Source: CAZCBN01 sp964496975
GTDB taxonomy: Bacteria; Planctomycetota; Phycisphaerae; Phycisphaerales; UBA1924
Length of the DNA stretch: 12,975 nucleotides
Direction: 5' to 3'
NCBI GenBank assembly: GCA_964496975.1
Contig: CAZCBN010000091.1
Coordinates: 1 to 12,975, forward strand
Every line of letters begins with the position of its first letter. Positions within the stretch are counted from its first letter, which is position 1. The position numbers and the translations under genes are program-made. Shown here one piece after another: positions 6,454 to 12,975 of the stretch. The notes below the pieces were generated by a model. That model ran no database searches, had not been told where the DNA came from, and saw nothing but the letters and a program-made list of their open reading frames with translations.

Positions 6454-9219
6454 TCACCCGCCCGCGCCTCCGGCGCCATCGGCCGCACCGCCGTCGGGCC
6501 CGTCTTCCGCCGCCTCGCCCGTCCCACTGCCGCCCTCGGCGGCCGCGCCCGCGCCCAAAATCGCCCGCACCTCATCGTCCGCGTACCGCGGCGGAGTCGC
6601 CGGCAGCGGGTACACCCACTGCACCAGCGTCAACCCCGACGACGCAAACGCCTCCCCGTCCACCCGCAGCGGCAGCGCCTCCCGCTCCTGCTGCTGCCGC
6701 ATCAGCCCCAGCACGATCACGCAGGGCTGCGTGAACCACCGGCTCAAATCAAGCCACCGACCCTCCCCGCGCCGCGCCAGCCGGCTCGCCCGGTTCAGCA
6801 CCCCCGCGTCGCGCGGGTCCGGCGGCGACAACTGCTGAAACAGCGAGAGCCCGAACAGCCGCTCCCCCAGCGAGCCCCCGTCGCTCAGCGTCCCCGGCGC
6901 CACCGGACGGCCGCGCGACAACAACGCCTCCAGATACCGATCCGCCCGATCCGACGCACGATCCCCGAGCCGCTCCCGATACGTCAGCTTCGCCAGGTCA
7001 AGCCGCTCCCCGGCCTCCCACGTCCCGACCAGCGACTCCACCGGGTACACCCACACATCGCTCACCAGCCGGTCGCGCAGCCCCCCCGTGCTCCGCAGCG
7101 ACACCTGCCGCCCCACCACCACCACCACCGCGTCCTCAAGCCCCGCCGGCAGATCGTGCGCCAACTCTCCGCGAACCTCGAACTCCTCCGTCAGCGTCAG
7201 CACCGGCGCCTCAAGGTCCCCCGGCTGCCCCACCGGACGCGGCATCACCCGCCCGAGCCCCTCCCCCGCGGGCCGCACCACGCTGTACCGAACCTGCTTC
7301 ACCGTCGCGCGCACCGGCGGCCGCAGCGACGCCGGCGACCGCGCGTCCACCGCATACTCCCGGTTGTCCGGGAACCGCCCCGACGACGCCCCGGCCCGGC
7401 CCTCCCACGCATCGAGCGTCGCCGCCGGGCCGTCCGCCGCCCCCGCCGCCCCCGCCGCCTCGGAAGGCCCGGTCCCCGCCCCACCGACCGATCCGTCCCC
7501 CGCCGCCTCGGCCCCGGCGTCCGCGACCGACAGCGTCGCCTCCCCGTACCACGGCACCAGCACGCTCGCCCAGCCCGCCGCCGTCGCCGTCGCCTGCCCG
7601 TGCACCTGCCGCACCACCTGCACGTACTCGCCCCGGACGGACTTGGGCCGAATCACGCCCGCCCCGAGCCACGCGATCGCCGTAAACGCCCCCGTCGTCC
7701 CCAAAAACGCCGCCCACGCGTGCCGCCGCCCGTCGTTCCGCTTCAGCAGCGAGAACCCCAGCGGCCCCGCCACCACCCAGTACGCCGCGAACACCACAAA
7801 CCCCAGCAGCACGCCCGCCTCGGCCGCCCGGCTCTGGTTCACCGCCTCGGCCAGGTCCGCGTCAAACGACACCACCGTCCGGTCCGCGAGCTGCGACACC
7901 GCCGGCCGCAACGGGTGCTGCGGGTCGTTGTCAATCCGCCGCAAATCCTCCAGCGTCAGGTACTGCCCCCGCCGCCCCAGCACCCGATGCCAGAACGCCC
8001 CCACCTCCGGCAGCCCGGGGCTCGACCGCGCCAGCCCCACCAGGTCCACGCCCACAAACGTCACCGCCCCGTCGCCCACCAGCCGCCGCACCACCACCGC
8101 GCCCGCGTCCGCGGCAGCCTCCGAGCCAGACGCCAACCCCGACCCACCCGCGTCCGCGCCCGCCGGGCCGGCCAAAATCGCCATCGCGTCCGTCGGCCCC
8201 GCGCCCGGCGCCGGCCTCATCCGCTGCAGCACCCCCGTCTTCCGAAGCACCGCCTCGCTCTGCGACGTCACCAGCGGGCGAAGCGACTCCCACGCCTGCG
8301 CCTCCGACCGCTCCGGCGGCAACACCCGCGGCAGGATCGACGCCAGCGGGTTGCTCACCTGCGCAAACCAGTCCTGCCCCGCCACCGGCAGCACCACCAC
8401 CAGGTGCCCGCCCCGACGCACCCACGCCTCCACCGCCCGCGCCCGCTCCACGCTCAGCAGCAGTGGGCTCTCGCGGTTCAGCGTCCCCGTCCACACGATT
8501 GCCTCAAACGCCGCAAGCCCCTGCCACCGGTCCGGCAGGTCGTCGATCGTCATCCCCCGCGCCACGTCCGTCAGCTCGTGCACCAGCGGCGCAAACCCGC
8601 GCCCGCTCTCGTTCACCCCGTACGCCCCGAGCCCCACGTCCGCCGTCCCGATCTGCCCCACCAGCCCGGTGCTCGCCTCAACCGTGCGCCCCAGGTCCAG
8701 CGGCCGCGACGCCAGCAGCCGCCCCAGCCGGTACCCGCTCGCCGCGACGCCCGTCTCGTCCTCCACCGCCCGGTGCACCGTCACCGACAGCGACGCCCCC
8801 GCCGCCCCGGGCGGCAGGTCCAGATAGAGCCACGCCGTCTGCCGCTGCCCCGGATTGGTCGTCAGCACCCGCTCATACCGGGGTGTATCCCCATCCGGGT
8901 CCACGCCCTGCACCGACAGCACAACCTCCCGCGGCCCGCGCTGGTCCACCACCTCAACCAGCACCCCCGTCCACTCCCCAAGCCGCGCCGCCGACCCCGG
9001 CCCCACCTTCACCACCCGGAGCTGCACCTCGCCCGTGTCCTCCGGCGTGGGCACGCCGCCCGGAATCACGCCACCGCCGCCCCCACCCCCACCCCCACCC
9101 CCACCGCGCTCGTCCTGCGCCACGCCCCGGGCCGTGGCGCCCAGGCATACCACCGCCGCGAGCGCCCACGCCCGCCACCACCGCCCGACGCTCGCTGCTC
9201 CTGGCCCGCACACCCTCAT
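6454..9219 (-). CDS. Large exported membrane protein partnered with the ABC ATPase, function unknown
   Basis: From the ATG at 9219 this is a 921-residue protein. It starts with a signal peptide (about 12-34, ending GVA before QDE) and twelve consecutive glycines (39-50). A beta-rich region follows (about 64-150, including an alternating LVEVVDQRGPREVVLSVQG stretch). Then comes an alpha/beta region resembling a glutamine-amidotransferase-like fold (about 175-415: DDLPDRWQGLAAFEAIVWTG, then AVEAWVRRGGHLVVVLPV). No GATase catalytic Cys is evident. Two membrane helices lie at about 468-491 and 501-523, joined by a basic loop (KRNDGRRH) that fits positive-inside topology. A large C-terminal part (524-921) with Ala/Gly/acidic linkers (about 566-612) and tail (889-921) would then face the periplasm. 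The central GPLGFSLLKRN...W helix pair resembles uncharacterised bacterial membrane proteins found with ABC ATPases. I cannot name the family. The start has no clear ribosome site. It precedes the ATPase gene by 40 bases. Confidence 0.85.
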   Translation of the reverse strand: MRVCGPGAASVGRWWRAWALAAVVCLGATARGVAQDERGGGGGGGGGGGGVIPGGVPTPEDTGEVQLRVVKVGPGSAARLGEWTGVLVEVVDQRGPREVVLSVQGVDPDGDTPRYERVLTTNPGQRQTAWLYLDLPPGAAGASLSVTVHRAVEDETGVAASGYRLGRLLASRPLDLGRTVEASTGLVGQIGTADVGLGAYGVNESGRGFAPLVHELTDVARGMTIDDLPDRWQGLAAFEAIVWTGTLNRESPLLLSVERARAVEAWVRRGGHLVVVLPVAGQDWFAQVSNPLASILPRVLPPERSEAQAWESLRPLVTSQSEAVLRKTGVLQRMRPAPGAGPTDAMAILAGPAGADAGGSGLASGSEAAADAGAVVVRRLVGDGAVTFVGVDLVGLARSSPGLPEVGAFWHRVLGRRGQYLTLEDLRRIDNDPQHPLRPAVSQLADRTVVSFDADLAEAVNQSRAAEAGVLLGFVVFAAYWVVAGPLGFSLLKRNDGRRHAWAAFLGTTGAFTAIAWLGAGVIRPKSVRGEYVQVVRQVHGQATATAAGWASVLVPWYGEATLSVADAGAEAAGDGSVGGAGTGPSEAAGAAGAADGPAATLDAWEGRAGASSGRFPDNREYAVDARSPASLRPPVRATVKQVRYSVVRPAGEGLGRVMPRPVGQPGDLEAPVLTLTEEFEVRGELAHDLPAGLEDAVVVVVGRQVSLRSTGGLRDRLVSDVWVYPVESLVGTWEAGERLDLAKLTYRERLGDRASDRADRYLEALLSRGRPVAPGTLSDGGSLGERLFGLSLFQQLSPPDPRDAGVLNRASRLARRGEGRWLDLSRWFTQPCVIVLGLMRQQQEREALPLRVDGEAFASSGLTLVQWVYPLPATPPRYADDEVRAILGAGAAAEGGSGTGEAAEDGPDGGAADGAGGAGG
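9070..9105 (-). repeat. Short GGTGGG repeat encoding twelve glycines
   Basis: The minus strand carries four GGTGGG units followed by four further Gly codons, coding for Gly39-Gly50 of the large exported protein, just after its signal peptide. The repeat is slippage-prone. It probably acts as a flexible linker between the cleavage site and the first folded domain. Confidence 0.75.
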
Positions 9220-9273
9220 GCGGCGGCATGGTACAGGTGAAGTCACCCGCCGGTTTCGCCGATCCCCGAACCG
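9220..9273. other. Divergent promoter region, no clear elements
   Basis: These 54 bases separate the divergent large exported protein gene (-) and the small membrane protein gene (+). Promoters for both directions should lie here or just inside the coding ends. I see no convincing -35/-10 pair on either strand. Confidence 0.4.
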
Positions 9274-9618
9274 ATGCCGCTCGCCCCGCTTCTCCCCGCC
9301 GCCGCCCCCCTCCTCGCCGCCCTCCCCGGGACCATGACCGACCCCCAGTGGTTCGTCACCCTCGCCGTCGCCGCCATCGCCGGCCTCGGCACCCTCGCCG
9401 CCATCAGCGCAAACCTGAAAGCCCGCACCCACGTCCACGACCTCAAGGTCAAGGTCGCCGCCCTCCAGCGCCGCCACGCGATGGAGCTCCGCCGCATCGC
9501 CGGCCTCGAGCCCGACGACCTCGACGCCCCCCCCGGCGACGACAGCGACGAGCCCATCGAAGTAGACGAGGCCCCCCCCGCCGACGCGACCGCCGCCGCC
9601 GCGCGCCGCGCCGCCTGA
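9274..9618 (+). CDS. Small membrane protein with basic helix and acidic tail, unknown function
   Basis: The protein is 114 residues from the ATG at 9274, or 94 from the ATG at 9334 (MTDPQWF). No family is recognised. It has one good membrane helix (about 27-47, FVTLAVAAIAGLGTLAAISA) and then a charged, probably coiled-coil helix (48-76, with LKVKVAALQRRHAMELRRI). An acidic/Ala-rich tail (81-114) ends it. The distribution of charged and hydrophobic residues is ordered in a way out-of-frame translation in this GC-rich window is not, and this supports a real gene. Residues 1-20 are a Pro/Leu/Ala stretch without basic residues and would be a poor signal peptide, so the shorter start is attractive. 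Neither start has a clear ribosome site. It is divergent from the 921-residue protein gene and ends 31 bases from the converging M20 peptidase gene. Confidence 0.65.
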   Translation: MPLAPLLPAAAPLLAALPGTMTDPQWFVTLAVAAIAGLGTLAAISANLKARTHVHDLKVKVAALQRRHAMELRRIAGLEPDDLDAPPGDDSDEPIEVDEAPPADATAAAARRAA

Positions 9619-9649
9619 CGCGCCCGCAAAGGCCGCCGCCCCACCAGCG

Positions 9650-11077
9650 TCAGCGCCCCGCCGGCCCATTCGCAAGCCGCCTCGCCAGCAGCGTGTGCGC
9701 CCGAATCCCCAGCTCAAAGCACGCAATCTCAAACTTCTCATTGGGCGAGTGCACCCGGTCGTCGTCGAGCCCAAAGCCCATAAACACCGTCTCCAGCCCC
9801 AGCTCCCGCTTGAGCAGCCCCGCCACGGGAATCGACCCGCCAGTCCGGATCATCGCCGGCTCCACACCCGACGCCTCGCGAAGCGCTCCCGCCGCCGCCA
9901 TCAGCAGCGGCGCGTCCTGCTTCACCACCGCCGGCATGCCCCCGCTGTGGTCGATGAACTCCCACCGGCACCCCGCCGGCGTCCGCGCCCGGCACCACGC
10001 AAAGAATGCCGCCGTCACCCGCGCCGGGTCCTGCTCGTCCACCAGCCGAAAGCTCACCTTCGCCGACGCCTTGGACGGGATCACCGTCTTCGCGCCGTGC
10101 CCGGTGTAGCCCCCCACGATCCCGTTCAGCTCCGCCGTCGGCCTCGCCCAAAGCCGCTCCAGCATCGAGAACCCGCGCTCCCCCACGCCCCCCGCCGGCA
10201 ACGCCGCCGGGTCCAGCCCCACGCTGCGAAGCTGCGCCGCCTCGTCCACCCCCAGCGTCTTCCACGACGCAAGCTCCCCCGCCCCCGCGCCCCGCACGCC
10301 CTCATAAAACCCCGGCACCGTCACCCGCCGGTCCGCGTCCCAAAGCTGCGCGATCACCTTCGCCAGCTCGCTGATCGGGTTCGGCACCGCGCCCCCCCAC
10401 TGCCCGCTGTGCAGGTCATGGCTCGGCCCGTGCAGCACCACCTCCGTGTACGCGAGCCCGCGCACCCCCGTCGTAATCGCCGGCCGCCCCCGGTCCAGCA
10501 TCCCCGTGTCGCTGATCAGCACCGCGTCGCACCGACGCAGCATCTCCCGGTGCTCCCCCACAAACCCCTCCAGGTTCACCGACCCAGACTCCTCCTCCCC
10601 CTCGATCAGCACCGTGTACGCCGCCCCGCCCGCCGCGAGCCCCGTCTCCTCAAACAGCGCCCGCATCGCCTCCAAAAAGCAGCACACCTGCCCCTTGTCA
10701 TCCACCGCCCCACGAGCCACCACCCGCTCCCCCACCACGCCCTCCGCCCCCAAAATCACCGGCTCAAACGGCGGGCTCGTCCACAGCTCCACCGGGTCCG
10801 GCGGCTGCACGTCGTAGTGCCCATAAAACAGCACCCGCGGCCCGGCGTACCCCGGCGCCCCCGCACTCTCCGCCAGCACCACCGGATGCCCCCGCCCCCG
10901 CCGCCCGTCCGGCCCCACCGGCCCCGTCTCCACCAACCGCGCATCAGAAAACCCGGCCTCCCGAAGCCGCTCCACACACCACACCCCCGCCGCCCGAGTC
11001 TCGGCGTCAAACGCCGGGTCCGTGCTGACCGAGGGAATCCGAAGCCAATCCATCAACCGAGCAAGCTGAGGCGTCAT
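9650..11077 (-). CDS. M20-family dinuclear zinc dipeptidase
   Basis: A 475-residue cytoplasmic metallopeptidase of the M20 carnosinase/PepV-like branch, expected to hydrolyse dipeptides or related small amides. The conserved metal site is complete: H87 and D89 in GHYDVQP, bridging D126 in AVDDKGQ, general base E162 and metal ligand E163 in EGEEESGS, D190 in ISDTGM, and H443 in DRVHSPNE. H223 in HDLHSGQWGGAVPNP belongs to the lid/dimerisation domain inserted at about 205-345. The GGSIPV loop (413-418) is also typical. The start is the ATG at 11077 (MTPQLARLMDWLRIPSVSTDP), a normal N-terminus for this family. An in-frame extension of 12 residues to 11113 looks spurious. No signal peptide and no clear ribosome site are seen. 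It follows the 170-residue membrane protein gene by 64 bases on the same strand, and may be transcribed with it or separately. Confidence 0.95.
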   Translation of the reverse strand: MTPQLARLMDWLRIPSVSTDPAFDAETRAAGVWCVERLREAGFSDARLVETGPVGPDGRRGRGHPVVLAESAGAPGYAGPRVLFYGHYDVQPPDPVELWTSPPFEPVILGAEGVVGERVVARGAVDDKGQVCCFLEAMRALFEETGLAAGGAAYTVLIEGEEESGSVNLEGFVGEHREMLRRCDAVLISDTGMLDRGRPAITTGVRGLAYTEVVLHGPSHDLHSGQWGGAVPNPISELAKVIAQLWDADRRVTVPGFYEGVRGAGAGELASWKTLGVDEAAQLRSVGLDPAALPAGGVGERGFSMLERLWARPTAELNGIVGGYTGHGAKTVIPSKASAKVSFRLVDEQDPARVTAAFFAWCRARTPAGCRWEFIDHSGGMPAVVKQDAPLLMAAAGALREASGVEPAMIRTGGSIPVAGLLKRELGLETVFMGFGLDDDRVHSPNEKFEIACFELGIRAHTLLARRLANGPAGR

Positions 11078-11141
11078 GCCGCAACGATACCGCGACCGCG
11101 CCGCCATCGGCACGCCGAGGCACCGAGGGCACCCCTTCCCG

Positions 11142-11654
11142 TCAAGGCGCGACCTTCGCCGCCTCTGCCATCAACTCCGCCGACGGAATCGCGTTGTGCT
11201 GCACCACCCGCCGCCCGCAGTCCGGGCACATCGTCGGCCCGGGCTTGCCCACATATTCATTCAGCAGCACGTACGTCGGATCCAGCTTCGCCTTGCCGTC
11301 CTTCGTCCAGAAGCAAAGCTCCGCCGGGTACAGCGTCGCCTGCCCCGTGTCCGGGTTCTCGAACGGGATGGTCTGCCCATCCTCCATCCGATACCGCGTG
11401 AACACCCGCCCGCTCGCCGCGTCAATCATCGGGCGGAGCCGGCTCTCCTCCTTCATAACGGATCGCGGGTCCGGCCTCAGCAGAATCATCGCGCCCAGCA
11501 CCGCGGCAATCGCCGCGAGTGCAAGAACCGACACCGCAACGACCTTCAGCGGCGAGGGCTTCTGCCCCGCGTCCCGCTGAACGCCCGTTGCCCCGGCCTC
11601 CTCGCCCGGCTCCATCAGCGAGCCCAGCGGACGTGGTTCAACGCTCGTGCTCAT
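11142..11654 (-). CDS. Single-span membrane protein with CPDC motif, coupled to the pseudopilin
   Basis: A 170-residue protein with a disordered Pro/Glu-rich N-terminus (1-36), one membrane helix (about 37-59, VVAVSVLALAAIAAVLGAMILL) and a periplasmic domain. The domain includes RYRMEDGQTIPFENPDTG, TLYPAELCFWTKDG and a C-terminal CPDC motif (143-146) with RRVVQHN and His153 nearby. CPDC with the nearby His could be a zinc knuckle or a redox pair, and Cys114 is a third cysteine. I do not recognise a named family. The ATG overlaps the TGA of the pseudopilin gene (ATGA, minus strand, 11654-11651), so translation is probably coupled and the two proteins likely work together. The frame remains open 33 codons further upstream, but that part lies wholly inside the pseudopilin gene in another frame. 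Confidence 0.85.
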   Translation of the reverse strand: MSTSVEPRPLGSLMEPGEEAGATGVQRDAGQKPSPLKVVAVSVLALAAIAAVLGAMILLRPDPRSVMKEESRLRPMIDAASGRVFTRYRMEDGQTIPFENPDTGQATLYPAELCFWTKDGKAKLDPTYVLLNEYVGKPGPTMCPDCGRRVVQHNAIPSAELMAEAAKVAP

Positions 11655-12793
11655 GGGACGACATAGCTCCCCGTCAACTGCGACGCGTACAGCGACCGTG
11701 CCCGATTCCAGAAGTCCATCGGCTGGGCGAGCAACGAGCCGGTCGGGAACCACATCTGCGGCTCGATCACCTCGTCGTCGGTCATCAACTCAATGTGCGT
11801 ATCGAAGAACGCGACGTTCCCCCGCGCGCCCTCGACGAGCCCCGTCCCGCCGTCCGCCACCGTGCCGTGCCGGAACGCATACCCGCGACGATCACGCCAA
11901 AGCCCCTGAAGCGCCGGCGTCGACCGATAGATGGAGTGCAACTGCTCACCCGGAGCAACCTGGCGGTTGTACTCCTTGCTCTCCCGCTGCCACGCCCCGA
12001 CGCCGCCGAACGCAGCGCCGAAAGACCCGCGGATATTGATGTCATAGTCAGGAGCAACGCCCGACTCCGCGTACCGATGACCCTCGAAGATCATCACCTT
12101 GGCGCCGCCAGAACCAACCCGCGCCAAACGCGGCTTGAACCCGCGACGATTGTTCGTACGCACGCCCGTTCCCAGCGGCGACGGGTCTTCACTCGAAAAG
12201 AACTGCGTCGATGTGTTGTACGGCAGCATCGGACCGGTCGTGAACGGCCCGATCCGATCCGCCGCGGCGCCATTGAAGGGCTTCGACGTGAACTGGTTCT
12301 CCGGGCACTGGAACGGCCCCAGCTCCGACCGGTACCAGTCAAACCGCTTCGCCCTCAACTCGTCCGCAAACTCGCCCGGATTGCTCCGAAACCCGCTCCC
12401 CGGCCCCACCAGTCCCATGCCCTCTGCCACCGGCCCCATCCAGTCGTACGACTGCATGGCGATCCCGTTGAAAAAGGCCTCCGCCGCCGTCTCTCGCACG
12501 GCGTCCCAGCCGCTCGTGGTCGGGCTGCCGGGGAGCCACTCGTCGTTGTCAACTGTGTAGGCCGACATGGCGATCGCCGACTGTCGCAGGTTCGACTGGC
12601 ACACCACGCCCCGCGCCAGCCGCCGCGCCGCACCCAGCGACGGAAGCAGGATGCTGATCAGCAGCGCGATGATCGCGATCACCACCAGCAACTCAATGAG
12701 CGTAAACCCCGGCCGACGGTCCAGCGGCCATCGCCCGGCAAGGCCTCGCCCGCCGTCCGTCGCCGTTCCGCTGCAGACGAGCACCCTCTTCAT
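11651..12793 (-). CDS. Prepilin-type pseudopilin with H-X9-DG-like C-terminus
   Basis: A 380-residue type II secretion/type IV pilus-like pseudopilin. The leader ends RRPG29, and prepilin peptidase should cut before Phe30. The mature N-terminus FTLIELLVVIAIIALLISILLPS has Glu at +5 and forms the membrane/assembly helix (30-52). It is followed by CQSNLRQSAIAMSAYTVDND (65-84), the hallmark of the planctomycete family. Near the C-terminus are FRHG (307-310) and GNVAFFDTHIE (325-335), where relatives usually have an FxDGH-type motif, so Thr replaces Gly. The leader is long (29 residues) and only weakly basic at its start. The ATG at 12793 is chosen because GGAAGGGG lies six bases upstream. ATG at 12799 is also possible. 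Upstream at about 12845 is a predicted transcription start. It overlaps the next gene by four bases (ATGA). Confidence 0.93.
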   Translation of the reverse strand: MKRVLVCSGTATDGGRGLAGRWPLDRRPGFTLIELLVVIAIIALLISILLPSLGAARRLARGVVCQSNLRQSAIAMSAYTVDNDEWLPGSPTTSGWDAVRETAAEAFFNGIAMQSYDWMGPVAEGMGLVGPGSGFRSNPGEFADELRAKRFDWYRSELGPFQCPENQFTSKPFNGAAADRIGPFTTGPMLPYNTSTQFFSSEDPSPLGTGVRTNNRRGFKPRLARVGSGGAKVMIFEGHRYAESGVAPDYDINIRGSFGAAFGGVGAWQRESKEYNRQVAPGEQLHSIYRSTPALQGLWRDRRGYAFRHGTVADGGTGLVEGARGNVAFFDTHIELMTDDEVIEPQMWFPTGSLLAQPMDFWNRARSLYASQLTGSYVVP

Positions 12794-12799
12794 CACCAT

Positions 12800-12807
12800 C
12801 CCCTTCC
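12800..12807 (-). promoter_or_regulatory. Ribosome binding site of the pseudopilin gene
   Basis: GGAAGGGG on the minus strand ends six bases before the ATG at 12793. The other in-frame ATG at 12799 directly abuts this purine run, which is too close for initiation, so the downstream ATG is preferred. Confidence 0.65.
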
Positions 12808-12852
12808 CGCGCAGACCCGCTCCCCCGTCCGAACCGCCAGGCCGCGGGGCAG

Positions 12853-12882
12853 AATATACGGACCATTCCCCCACCCCATCAA
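12853..12882 (-). promoter_or_regulatory. Sigma70-type promoter of the pseudopilin operon
   Basis: On the minus strand TTGATG (12877-12882) and TATATT (12853-12858) are separated by 18 bases. The predicted transcription start is near 12846, leaving a leader of about 50 bases. TATATT is the most AT-rich patch in the area, which supports the call. A G-rich block lies directly upstream. Confidence 0.65.
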
Positions 12883-12975
12883 CCCGCCCCCGTCACGCCC
12901 CCAACCCCCCACCCCCCCATCACCCAACCACCACCCCACCCGCACGCACCCCCGACCGCACCGCCCCCTCCATCG
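12883..12975. other. C-rich right edge with G-quadruplex potential on the minus strand
   Basis: These last 93 bases are strongly C/A-rich on the + strand and contain no gene I can support. C runs of 5, 6, 7 and 3 at 12898-12902, 12905-12910, 12912-12918 and 12923-12925, with loops of 1 to 4 bases, give a canonical G-quadruplex pattern on the minus strand, just upstream of the pseudopilin promoter. Confidence 0.55.

Noticed and set aside
6414..6575. 54-residue N-terminal extension of the ABC ATPase
   Set aside because: Arg/Ala-rich, overlaps the end of the preceding gene, and family members begin at the MIETINLSKRYG-type sequence.
6280..9240. About 990-codon open frame on the + strand
   Set aside because: An Arg/Pro/His-rich product antisense to the large exported protein, with no domain signs.
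9220..9774. N-terminal extension of the 921-residue protein up to 9774
   Set aside because: The extension is Gly/Arg-rich, lies antisense to the small membrane protein gene and part of the M20 gene region, and would bury the clear signal peptide.
11117..11133. Repeated GGCACC around GAG as a terminator
   Set aside because: It is a short direct repeat, not an inverted repeat, so it forms no stem.
11078..11141. Promoter for the M20 dipeptidase (TATCGT near 11084-11089 on the minus strand)
   Set aside because: The hexamer is a weak -10 match and nothing resembling a -35 lies 16-18 bases upstream. Read-through from the pseudopilin operon is equally possible.

Overview
The window is very GC-rich and looks like a scaffold from an uncultured Planctomycetota bacterium, most likely of the Phycisphaerae type. 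This assignment is an inference. It rests on the base composition, on a pseudopilin with the CQSNLRQ motif and H-X9-DG-like end that these bacteria carry in many copies, and on an ABC ATPase paired with a very large exported protein. The ten Ns at 5046-5055 mark a scaffold join, and a 38-base C run at 3976-4013 is either a real hypervariable tract or an assembly fault.

Layout. The 3' part of alaS (alanyl-tRNA synthetase) runs in from the left edge on the + strand to 1540. It converges on a block of five minus-strand genes. In their transcription order these are: a 921-residue exported membrane protein (9219-6454), an ABC transporter ATPase (6413-5454), an ArsR-family metalloregulator interrupted by the N gap (5394-4961), an LMW-phosphatase-fold arsenate-reductase-like protein with an N-terminal export or anchor segment (4900-4136), and an exported prolyl oligopeptidase (3912-1663). 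A small membrane protein (9274-9618, +) diverges from the 921-residue gene and converges on an M20 dipeptidase (11077-9650, -). At the right edge a pseudopilin (12793-11651, -) overlaps, through an ATGA junction, a short membrane protein with a CPDC motif (11654-11142, -). The pseudopilin has a recognisable promoter just upstream.

How the genes may work together. ArsR and the ArsC-like protein form a likely metalloid-responsive pair. A sigma70-type promoter and an inverted repeat lie over the arsR start. The exported protein and the ATPase look like one membrane machine whose usual multi-spanning permease is absent from the window. The prolyl oligopeptidase and the M20 dipeptidase are peptide-degrading enzymes, one outside and one inside the inner membrane. 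The pseudopilin pair probably belongs to a type II secretion or type IV pilus-like apparatus.

The most informative oddities are these. The bases flanking the N gap overlap by AAGC, and collapsing them restores an intact ArsR frame. The arsenate-reductase-like protein keeps the full thioredoxin-type Cys triad but carries a signal-like N-terminus. The ATPase and exported-protein pair lacks a permease. I did not find a clearly new defence or mobile system here. There are no RNA genes, CRISPR arrays or insertion sequences that I can support.
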